Source: Verrucomicrobiales bacterium
GTDB taxonomy: Bacteria; Verrucomicrobiota; Verrucomicrobiia; Limisphaerales; Palsa-1400
DNA length: 64,000 nucleotides
NCBI GenBank assembly: GCA_003138485.1
Contig: PLGF01000166.1
Span: 26,470 to 90,469 of the forward strand
Reading direction: 5' to 3'
The first letter of the stretch is position 1, and each line of letters opens with the position of its first letter. The translations under genes were made by a program, and so were the position numbers. Positions 10,131 to 17,627 of the stretch are shown in pieces. The notes under the pieces are model-generated. The model was not told the DNA's origin. It worked only from the letters and a program-made list of their open reading frames with translations, and searched no databases.

Positions 10131-11381
10131 TTACTCATAGCGCAAAGCGTCAATCGGGTTCAGGGCGGCGGCTTTTCGGGCCGGATAGAAACCGAAGAAG
10201 ACACCGATCGCGAAGCTGACGCAGAACGCGAGAATGATTGAATTGGTGGATACGACGGGTTTGAAATCAAGAATCATCCCGATGAGTTTGGACGCGCCCA
10301 GGCCGGCCATTACGCCGATGAGACCGCCCAAGAGGCTGAGGGTTATGGCTTCGATGAGAAACTGGAGTTCGATGGCGGAGGGTTGAGCGCCGACCGCGAT
10401 GCGAATGCCGATCTCGCGGGTGCGTTCGGTGACGCTGACCAGCATGATGTTCATGATGCCGATGCCGCCGACCAGAAGGGAAATGCCCGCGATGGCTCCA
10501 AGGAGGAGAGTAATGATTTTGGAAATCGAGCCGACAGTGTCGGCAATTTCTTTTTGGTTGAAGATATTGAAGTCATCTTCGAGATTGCCGGCAAGACGGT
10601 GGCGCTGGCGAAGGAGGCTGGTGATTTGCTGCTGGGCGACTTCCATGCGCGCGGCGCTGACGATCTGGAGATTGACTGAGCGGAGGTATTTCTCACCGGT
10701 GATGCGTTTCATGGCGGTGGTGTAAGGGATGATTATGCGGTCGTCCTGGTTCTGGCCCCCCATGCCCGCGCCTTTGCTTTCGAGCAGACCGATGATGACA
10801 AAGGGGATGTTCTTAATGCGGATGGACTGGCCAACGGGATCGAGCGGACCGAAGAGTTCATTGGCCGTCTTCGAGCCGATCACCGCCACCTTTGCCGAGG
10901 TGCGAATGTCGCGCTCCGCGAACATCGCGCCGGAGGCCAGCTTCCAGTCCCGGATCTTCAAGTAGTCGGGAGATTCGCCGGTGATGGTCGTGGACCAATT
11001 GCGCCCGTTGGCAATGGCTTGGGCGGACGCGCTGACTTCCGGGCTGACAGCCGCCACGTCCGTCACTTCGCGACCGATTGCATCCGCGTCGGCCAGAGTG
11101 ATGGTGCTGGCGCTGCCCAATCCCGAGTTGACGCCGCCGGTGCGGCGGCTGCCGGCAAAAACGGTCAGCAGGTTTTGGCCCAGAGCGGCGACCTGGGATT
11201 CGATGCGGGCTTGCGCGCCGTTGCCCACAGCCACCATGGCCACAACCGAGGCGACACCGATGATAATGCCCAAGGCGGTCAGGGTGGAGCGCATCTTGTT
11301 CCGGCGCAGTGCGCGCAGGGCGATGAGCGCGGTGAGCAAGGTCCGGAGCAGAAAGGATTGGAGATAGCGCAGGAGGATCAT
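10131..11381 (-). CDS. MacB-type ABC transporter permease
   Basis: Inner-membrane permease of the MacB/FtsX family. It shows the expected plan: an N-terminal transmembrane helix (TALGIIIGVASVVAMVAVGNGAQ), a large periplasmic domain (about residues 60-290), then three C-terminal helices (LLLGAIAGISLLVGGIGIMNIMLVSVTERTREIGIRIAVGA and two more), ending NPIDALRYE. The nucleotide-binding domain is a separate gene 3 nt upstream rather than fused, as in many MacB relatives. With that ATPase, the adaptor and the outer-membrane factor it forms a complete tripartite system. The substrate (macrolide, peptide or lipid-linked compound) cannot be told from sequence. Confidence 0.93.
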   Translation of the reverse strand: MILLRYLQSFLLRTLLTALIALRALRRNKMRSTLTALGIIIGVASVVAMVAVGNGAQARIESQVAALGQNLLTVFAGSRRTGGVNSGLGSASTITLADADAIGREVTDVAAVSPEVSASAQAIANGRNWSTTITGESPDYLKIRDWKLASGAMFAERDIRTSAKVAVIGSKTANELFGPLDPVGQSIRIKNIPFVIIGLLESKGAGMGGQNQDDRIIIPYTTAMKRITGEKYLRSVNLQIVSAARMEVAQQQITSLLRQRHRLAGNLEDDFNIFNQKEIADTVGSISKIITLLLGAIAGISLLVGGIGIMNIMLVSVTERTREIGIRIAVGAQPSAIELQFLIEAITLSLLGGLIGVMAGLGASKLIGMILDFKPVVSTNSIILAFCVSFAIGVFFGFYPARKAAALNPIDALRYE

Positions 11382-11384
11382 GAT

Positions 11385-12161
11385 TCAGGCGAGCCTGGCC
11401 TTTTGCTCAGCTTTGTCGAGCGCGGCGAGTTCTTGTTGGGCCAGACGTCGGTTTTCGTTACGCGTATCGCTGATCACGACGCCGTCACGCATGACAACGA
11501 TGCGTTTGCAGTAAGCGGCAATGTCCAATTCGTGCGTGACCATCATGATAGTGATGCCGGAGTCATTGAGAGTCTGAAACAGCCCCATGATCTCCATGCT
11601 CGTGCGACTATCCAGATTGCCCGTCGGTTCATCAGCCAGAACCAGTTCGGGTTGGTTGACCAAGGCGCGGGCGATGGCGATGCGCTGCTGCTGTCCTCCG
11701 GATAGCTGGTTGGGATGATGTCCGCCGCGCTCCGCGAGTCCGACTTGCCGGAGGGCTTCAAGGGCGCGGCGGTGACGCACCCGCAAGGAGATAAGCGGAT
11801 CGGTATAGAACATGGGCAACTCGACGTTTTCCAGTGCCGAGGTGCGAGACAGGAGGTTGAAGCTTTGGAAGACGAATCCGAGCTTGCGGTTGCGTAATCT
11901 TGCCAGTTCCTTGCGGTTCAGTCCCGCGACGGCCGTCCCGTTGAGCGAGTAACTTCCGCCCGTGGGCTGGTCCAGACAGCCCAGGACGTTCATAAGGGTG
12001 GATTTTCCCGAACCGCTCGCGCCCATGATGGCCAAGAACTCACCGCGCCGGACCTCAAGAGTGACGCCGCGCACGGCTTTCACATCAACGTCGCCCGTCT
12101 TGTAGGTCTTGACGAGGTCGTGGAGCTCAATGAGCGCCGCGCTGGCGTTCTGTAAGCTCAT
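11385..12161 (-). CDS. MacB/LolD-type ABC transporter ATPase
   Basis: Energises the permease encoded just downstream. All ABC motifs are present: Walker [11 protein letters not shown]-loop FVFQSFNLL, signature LSGGQQQR, Walker [13 protein letters not shown] and switch His in MVTHELD. The length of 258 residues includes a short C-terminal tail ([23 protein letters not shown]) likely to be helical. The gene starts within the last 4 nt of the adaptor gene (ATGA) and ends 3 nt before the permease, so the three are one operon. Confidence 0.95.
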   Translation of the reverse strand: MSLQNASAALIELHDLVKTYKTGDVDVKAVRGVTLEVRRGEFLAIMGASGSGKSTLMNVLGCLDQPTGGSYSLNGTAVAGLNRKELARLRNRKLGFVFQSFNLLSRTSALENVELPMFYTDPLISLRVRHRRALEALRQVGLAERGGHHPNQLSGGQQQRIAIARALVNQPELVLADEPTGNLDSRTSMEIMGLFQTLNDSGITIMMVTHELDIAAYCKRIVVMRDGVVISDTRNENRRLAQQELAALDKAEQKARLA

Positions 12162-13315
12162 GGGCTTTGTGGCGGCGGGCCCCCGAAGCCGCGGGGCGTC
12201 GCGACAGGTGAAAGGGTTGAGGTAACCAACCGCGAGCCTTCGGTAAGTCCATCGAGAATTTCGGTGTCCTTGCCATCGGTGAGTCCAATCTTGACGATGA
12301 CGGCCTTGAGCTTTGCGCCGTCGCTTCCCAGGGTGTAAACGAGGCGTTGGCCGCGCTGCAATTTGGCCGGCCGGGCTTGCTCAAACATCGCCCCTTCTGG
12401 CGGCGTGAATCGCAGGGCGGTGTTCGGCACGCTCAACGCATTAGTGTGTTCGGCAACGAGGATGGAGACATCCGCGGTCATGCCGGGGAATAGTTTCTGT
12501 TCTGGATTATCCACCGTGATAATCGTCTCGTAGGTGACCACGTTCTGCGTGGTGGTGGGAGATTTGCGAACTTGCGAGACCGCGCCATGGAACACTTCAT
12601 CGGGAAACGCATCCACGCTGAAATCCACAGTCTCCCCGTTTTTGACCTGGCCGATATCGGCTTCGGATACCGAGGCGCTGATGTTCATCTTTGTGATGTC
12701 CTGCGCAACAGTGAACAGTTCCGGCGTGGTCATGGCCGCGATCACCGTCTGCCCAACGTCCACTTTGCGCGAGATGACAATGCCGTCCACCGGGGCCGTG
12801 ATTTTGCAATAGTCGAGATTGGCCTGCGCGCTCTCAACGGCTGCCTGCTGGACGACAACCGTGGCCTCCGCCTGCGCCAGTTCGGCGGTGGCTTGATCCA
12901 AATCCAACTGGGTGGCGGCCCGCTGCGGGGCGAGAATTTTTTTTCGCTCCAAATTCTGGCGCTTCAGAGTGACATCGGCCTCGGCGCTGGCCAGTTGGCC
13001 GCGGGCCTGGCGCAGTGACGCCGCATAAACGGTGGGATCAATTTCCGCCACGAGCTGGCCCTTTTTCAGCGGCGAGTTGAAGTCAACATAGATGGCGGCG
13101 ATCTTGCCGGAGACCTGGCTGCCCACAGTCACGCTGACCACCGCGTTAAGCGTGCCGCTGGCGGTGACGTATTGCGCGAGCGTTCCGCGCGCGACGGGTT
13201 CGGTTCCATACTTCAAGGCGGACGCGCCCGGCTTACAACCTGCGAAGACCACCAGTGCGAATCCCGCCCAAGTGAGTGGACGGACAAGTTGGGAGCGTAT
13301 GCCGGTTGGATTCAT
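12158..13315 (-). CDS. Membrane-fusion protein of the MacA/HlyD type
   Basis: Periplasmic adaptor linking the ABC permease to the outer-membrane channel. A lipobox (LVVFAGCKPG) suggests lipid anchoring in the inner membrane. After it come the split barrel-sandwich (lipoyl) halves around TASGTLNAVVSVTVGSQVSGKI and YCKITAPVDGIVISRKVDVGQTV. They are separated by an alpha-helical hairpin (about residues 95-165, Ala/Gln/Glu-rich). Beta-barrel and membrane-proximal domains follow. The ATG at 13315 is preferred to a TTG 15 nt upstream. The C-terminus is Gly/Pro-rich. It overlaps the ATPase gene by 4 nt. Confidence 0.93.
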   Translation of the reverse strand: MNPTGIRSQLVRPLTWAGFALVVFAGCKPGASALKYGTEPVARGTLAQYVTASGTLNAVVSVTVGSQVSGKIAAIYVDFNSPLKKGQLVAEIDPTVYAASLRQARGQLASAEADVTLKRQNLERKKILAPQRAATQLDLDQATAELAQAEATVVVQQAAVESAQANLDYCKITAPVDGIVISRKVDVGQTVIAAMTTPELFTVAQDITKMNISASVSEADIGQVKNGETVDFSVDAFPDEVFHGAVSQVRKSPTTTQNVVTYETIITVDNPEQKLFPGMTADVSILVAEHTNALSVPNTALRFTPPEGAMFEQARPAKLQRGQRLVYTLGSDGAKLKAVIVKIGLTDGKDTEILDGLTEGSRLVTSTLSPVATPRGFGGPPPQSP

Positions 13316-13336
13316 AAAGTGTGGATTCAAGCTGTT

Positions 13337-14767
13337 CTATTTCCAGCCGCCGCCAAGGGATTTGTAAAGGGCGATGTCGGCGGATAAGATGTTGAATTGG
13401 AGTTGGACCAGACCCTGCTGGGCGCTGTAGAGGTCCTGTTGGGCGGAGAGCACGTTGAGATACGTGTCCTCCCCCTGGCGGTAACGCAGTGTGGCCAGAT
13501 CGAAACGCCTTTGCTGGGCATTTGCCAACGCCCGCTGTGGCGGAAGTTGCTCGCGGTAACTGCCGCGATCGGCCAGCGCGTCCGCCACTTCGCGAAAGGC
13601 GGTCTGAATTGCTTTTTCATAATTGGCGACTTCGATGCGGGCGCCCGCCTTGGCCGAATCGAGATCGGCGCGGTTCTGGCCGCCGGTGAAGATCGGGACG
13701 CTGATTTGCGGAGAGAAACTCCACAGTCCGGTGCCCGTTCCGAAGAGCTGATTCAACTGTGAACTGGTCGTGCCCATCGAGGCGGTCAGGCTGATGGTGG
13801 GAAAGAAGGCCGCGCGCGCCGCGCCCACGTTGGCGTTGGCGGCTTTCAAGGTATGCTCGGCTTCGAGAATGTCCGGACGGCGTTGAAGGAGTTCCGAAGG
13901 CAGGCCGGCCGGAACGACCGAAACAAGATTCGTGTCGTCGAACGCTCGCGGCGCGGGCAGGTTCTCCGGCAGCGGCTGCCCCACAAGCAAGACCAGGTAA
14001 TTGACAGCCTCCGCGTGTTGGCGCTCATAGGTCAAAATATTGATTCTCGCGGACTGCACCTGGCCTTCCGCCGTGCGCAAATCCAGCTCAGTATGTTCCC
14101 CGGCGTCAAAACTGGCCTTGTTGAGCCGGTAGGATTCCTCGACTGCGGCCAGGGTCTGGCGCGCGACCTGAAGCTGCTCCTCCAACTGCCGCAACGTGAA
14201 GTATTCCGTGGCGACCTCGGACACGAGAGTAATCTGCGCGTCGCGCCGCGCTTCCGCTGTCGCCAGATATTTTTCGAGCGCCTGGGAGTTCAGGCTGCGC
14301 ACATGCCCGAAGAGGTCCAGTTCGTACGCCGTTGTGCCAATGTTGGCGCTCCACTGGGAAGAATAAATTCCAGAAGGAGACGCCACAGCCGCCGCGCCAG
14401 AAGTCGAGGCGACGGACTGACCGGAGGCAACGCCGTAATACGAGCGGGTGAAACTGCCGCTGGCATCGACGGTCGGAAATGACGCCGACCGCGTAATGCG
14501 ATACTGCGCGCGGCTTTGCTCGACATTGAGCACGGCCACTCGAAGGTCGCGATTGTTCACCAAAGCCAGATCAATCAGTTGCTTCAGTCGTTCGTCCGAA
14601 AAAAAATTCGACCAGCCAAGCTCGGAAGCGGCAAAGCCGGCGTTGGTTTGAGAAGCGCCGGGGTACTGCGCGGCCACGGGCGCCTCGGGCCGTTTGTATT
14701 TGGGAATCATCGTGCATCCGCACAAGGCAAGGACGGACGTGAGAACAAAAAAGCGGACTTTCGACAT
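13337..14767 (-). CDS. Outer-membrane efflux lipoprotein, TolC/OprM (NodT) family
   Basis: Outer-membrane channel of the efflux system. The start at 14767 gives a lipoprotein signal peptide, FFVLTSVLALCGCTMIPKYKRPE, with lipobox LCGC and the IPKYKRPE segment typical of the NodT family. An upstream in-frame start would add 19 charged residues before the signal and is rejected. The two internal repeats of long coiled helices are seen as Ala/Gln/Arg-rich stretches (NNRDLRVAVLNVEQSRAQYR and AFREVADALADRGSYREQL). Conserved RPDILEAEHTLKAANANVGAARAAFFPTISL is present. At 476 residues it is normal length. It leads the operon just ahead of the adaptor gene. Confidence 0.93.
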   Translation of the reverse strand: MSKVRFFVLTSVLALCGCTMIPKYKRPEAPVAAQYPGASQTNAGFAASELGWSNFFSDERLKQLIDLALVNNRDLRVAVLNVEQSRAQYRITRSASFPTVDASGSFTRSYYGVASGQSVASTSGAAAVASPSGIYSSQWSANIGTTAYELDLFGHVRSLNSQALEKYLATAEARRDAQITLVSEVATEYFTLRQLEEQLQVARQTLAAVEESYRLNKASFDAGEHTELDLRTAEGQVQSARINILTYERQHAEAVNYLVLLVGQPLPENLPAPRAFDDTNLVSVVPAGLPSELLQRRPDILEAEHTLKAANANVGAARAAFFPTISLTASMGTTSSQLNQLFGTGTGLWSFSPQISVPIFTGGQNRADLDSAKAGARIEVANYEKAIQTAFREVADALADRGSYREQLPPQRALANAQQRRFDLATLRYRQGEDTYLNVLSAQQDLYSAQQGLVQLQFNILSADIALYKSLGGGWK

Positions 14768-14856
14768 GATGAAGTTCTTCAGGCGTCGAGGCTGCGCCTG
14801 AGGGCGTGAGTCCTCAATCTGCAAGGGTGCTCAGAAAGGCCTTCCCGGCATGAGTG

Positions 14857-15420
14857 TCACAGGAGTCCCGATAAGGCGGCGATGGCCTCCTGACGGGTCG
14901 AAAGCACGTCGCGCAACTCCTCCCGCGCTTTTTCCAATTTGGCCTGCTTCTCTTTGCGCGCGTCGAGAAACTTTGCCAGGGCGGCTTTCACCACGGCATT
15001 GGACGCCTTTGAATCGATCGCCGCTTGCAGCGCCTCTTCTTCCGGGCTGGGCTTTGGCATCATGGAAGCGAGACCTGACGGCATGCCTCCAGGAGGCGCC
15101 CCCTGTGGCGAAGCGTTGCCGCCTGCGCCGCGCCGGAACATCCTGCTCATCATTCCCATGCCGCCAGAGCTAACCTCACGCTGGCAGTCCACTACCTTTT
15201 GGATTCGATCTTGAATCGCTTTCCAGTCGGCGTCGTCAGTTACCTCCAGTTGGTCCCGGTAGCCGTCCATGATCATTTTTTGCATCCGCGTCGGATCGAA
15301 GCCGCCCGCCCCTCCGAATCCGCCTCCCCCAGGGGGAGCGTCTTGCGAAAGAACTTTTCCAACGCCCAAACACAAGACGGCGGTGATGCCGGCTGCCATT
15401 ATCCACTGGTTCGTTTTCAT
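14857..15420 (-). CDS. Small secreted Gly/Met-rich protein of unknown function
   Basis: I do not recognise a named family with certainty. The product of 187 residues begins MKTNQWIMAAGITAVLCLGVGKVLSQ, a clear signal peptide. A Gly/Pro-rich segment follows, then a short helical domain (DPTRMQKMIMDGYRDQLEV), a Gly/Met-rich linker, and a charged C-terminal helix (KFLDARKEKQAKLEKAREELRDVL) that is probably a coiled coil. The pattern of a secreted protein with a Lys/Glu-rich helix resembles CpxP/Spy-like periplasmic proteins in a general way, but no LTxxQ motif is seen. It lies on the same strand ahead of the efflux genes and behind the LytTR regulator. A periplasmic sensor or chaperone role is only a guess. 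Confidence 0.7.
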   Translation of the reverse strand: MKTNQWIMAAGITAVLCLGVGKVLSQDAPPGGGGFGGAGGFDPTRMQKMIMDGYRDQLEVTDDADWKAIQDRIQKVVDCQREVSSGGMGMMSRMFRRGAGGNASPQGAPPGGMPSGLASMMPKPSPEEEALQAAIDSKASNAVVKAALAKFLDARKEKQAKLEKAREELRDVLSTRQEAIAALSGLL

Positions 15421-15581
15421 AATTCCAAATTTCTGGATCTCCTCATTCAGTACCTGATCACGAGGAGATGATCGGCGCGGATCTCGCGCACTGTCCATGA
15501 CCATACTGTTGGCCCGGAGGATTTCGATCCCAATGTGATGAACCGGCGGAAAAGTGATATAACGGGCCTGATTGCCGGGTT

Positions 15582-16334
15582 CTACCCGAATTTCAACAAT
15601 TCCTCCAACTCGCGCACTGAACGGGTTACGGGCAGTTTGGCGCCACTGCGGAGGGTGAGGACATGGGTGTCCGGACCGTCAGACTCCAGCGCCTTGATCC
15701 GTTCGAGGTTCACCAAGGCGGAGCGGTTGACGCGCACGAATGCCTTCGGCGGCAGCTTGGTTTCCAGACCATTCAGGGTTTCCCTGAGTAGATGGTTTTC
15801 CTTGCCCACATGCAGCAGCAGATAATTGCCGGCCGACTCAATCCAATCTACTTCCTTGACGGGAACGAACGAAATCCGTCCGCCCGCTCGAATAGAGAAC
15901 CGGGAGAGATAGGTCCGGCTCTCGGCTTCCAACAATCGCGTCAACCGCGCCGTGAGAACCTTGCCTTCGTCCCGCACAAGCTCGCGCGCGCGTTGGAGCG
16001 AGCGTTTGAAACGCTCGGGTTGATACGGCTTGAGCAGGTAATCCACGGCATGGACATCAAACGCCTCAACGGCGTGTTTATCGTAGGCCGTCACGAAAAT
16101 GACAGCCGGGAGCCGTGCCGGATCGAGCGAACGCAGGACCTCAAAACCGTCCAATCCGGGCATTTTGATGTCCAGAAAAACCAGATCCGGCTGCTGCTCC
16201 TGAATGGACTTCACCGCCTCGATACCGTTGCGGCATTGGCCGACAACTTCGACATCGCGCTCTTCGGTGAGCAGTTCGAGAATCCGGCTCCGCGCCAGGG
16301 GCTCGTCGTCAACAACCAGAACTCGCAGTTTCAT
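15582..16334 (-). CDS. LytTR-family response regulator
   Basis: Transcription factor with an N-terminal receiver (VLVVDDEPLARSRILELL, phospho-acceptor Asp in PDLVFLDIKMPGLDGFE). Its C-terminal LytTR DNA-binding domain runs roughly 150-250: GGRISFVPVKEVDWIESAGNYLLLHVG and FVRVNRSALVNLERIKAL are family hallmarks. It overlaps the 3' end of the histidine kinase gene by 26 nt, so the two form a cognate pair. Located directly upstream of the efflux genes on the same strand, it may control them, but no LytTR-binding repeats were identified. Confidence 0.94.
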   Translation of the reverse strand: MKLRVLVVDDEPLARSRILELLTEERDVEVVGQCRNGIEAVKSIQEQQPDLVFLDIKMPGLDGFEVLRSLDPARLPAVIFVTAYDKHAVEAFDVHAVDYLLKPYQPERFKRSLQRARELVRDEGKVLTARLTRLLEAESRTYLSRFSIRAGGRISFVPVKEVDWIESAGNYLLLHVGKENHLLRETLNGLETKLPPKAFVRVNRSALVNLERIKALESDGPDTHVLTLRSGAKLPVTRSVRELEELLKFG

Positions 16335-17511
16335 CGATGCGGGGCTTGGGGGTGAATGTCTCGGTGGCGCCCGGCGGCGCGCTTGCCACAGGCGATTGAA
16401 GCCGGCGGAACGGCAACAGCAAGGTCACTTTGGCGCCGCCGTGTTCGGCAGGCTCGCACACCAGTCTCTCCTGGCCGGCGTAGAGCTGGTGCAGACGCGA
16501 TCGAGTATTCTGGAGGCCTATACCTTCAGGGATCGCCTCCCCAAAACCAGGCCCGTTGTCCTGCACCACGACCCTGAGTTCCTCCCCCTCGCGGCGAGCG
16601 ATGATGGCGAGAACGGAATCGGCCAGGTTAGGCTCGACCGCGTGGCGCACGGCGTTTTCAACAATGGGCTGCAGGATCATCGACGGCACCATGACATCCA
16701 GGACGGAAGTATCAATATCGCTGCGCACAGCCAATCTGTCGCCAAAGCGCAACTGTTCGATGCCGAGGTAGCAATTGATGAATTCCAACTCCTCCCGCAA
16801 TGTAACTTCCTGGCGGTCCGCCAAATCGAGGGTCGTGCGCAGCAACTCGCTGAGCGATCCAATCATCATCTCCGCCGTTTTTGGATTCTGACGGATCAGG
16901 GCCGCGATGGCGTTGAGCGTGTTGAACAGGAAGTGGGGCTGAAGCTGCATTTTCAGAGCGCGCAGCCGCGCTTCGGTGAGGCTGGACTTCAGTTCCGCTT
17001 CGACGCGGTCTCGCTCCTGCAAACGCTGATAGGAATTGAAGGCATAACACCCAAGAACCAGCACCCAAAACATGATCGTGTCGGGAGCCGCCTTGAAGGA
17101 CAGGGTCGGAAACAGCAGGCTGCTGAATCTGCTGCTTTCACCCGCATTGCCCGGCGGGCGCCCCCCCGTCAGCTCATCGATCCCGAATACCGCGGGAAAC
17201 CAAACAGAGAGCAGGACACCGATCACCTCGTACACCATCACAGCCGCAACACACGACGCGATATAGATCGCCAATTGCTTCCAGAAGGTTCTCCGCTCAA
17301 GCGGATAGCGTTTGACCAGCTTCCAAATTACGAGGGACATCAGCGCCCAGAGGTACCAATCACGGAGGCCGATCGAGACAGCGCGGGTCCAGGGAATTGG
17401 CCGGTCAAATGCAGCGCTGGCGAAATGAAGCTGGGCGCCGAAGGCAAGGCCGACGGCAGTCCAGCCCCCAAAGCCCAACATCCAGCGGCGCAGCGTCAAG
17501 CCATTCCTCAT
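16309..17511 (-). CDS. LytS-like sensor histidine kinase
   Basis: Partner of the LytTR regulator. An N-terminal membrane region has four hydrophobic helices (for example FGGWTAVGLAFGAQLHFASA, IYIASCVAAVMVYEVIGVLL, TIMFWVLVLGCYAF). A linker coiled coil follows, then the His_kinase domain with the phospho-acceptor in LQPHFLFNTLNAI and an N-box/ATP region (ILQPIVENAVRHAVEP, DNGPGFGE, GIGLQNTRSRL). The start at 17511 gives a short cytoplasmic tail before the first helix. An alternative ATG-led frame to 17604 would add 31 residues and leave only 23 nt before the divergent GH2 gene. The signal sensed is unknown. Confidence 0.9.
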   Translation of the reverse strand: MRNGLTLRRWMLGFGGWTAVGLAFGAQLHFASAAFDRPIPWTRAVSIGLRDWYLWALMSLVIWKLVKRYPLERRTFWKQLAIYIASCVAAVMVYEVIGVLLSVWFPAVFGIDELTGGRPPGNAGESSRFSSLLFPTLSFKAAPDTIMFWVLVLGCYAFNSYQRLQERDRVEAELKSSLTEARLRALKMQLQPHFLFNTLNAIAALIRQNPKTAEMMIGSLSELLRTTLDLADRQEVTLREELEFINCYLGIEQLRFGDRLAVRSDIDTSVLDVMVPSMILQPIVENAVRHAVEPNLADSVLAIIARREGEELRVVVQDNGPGFGEAIPEGIGLQNTRSRLHQLYAGQERLVCEPAEHGGAKVTLLLPFRRLQSPVASAPPGATETFTPKPRIDETASSGC

Positions 17512-17627
17512 TGCCGCGCCATTCTGCCGCGGATAGCGAAAGGGTGCAAGGAAAGTCGCGCGGAGTGCATGGGACTCTGCCATTTCCATCTTGTTCTCCC
17601 GCATCCCTAATCAATATAATATCCGAC

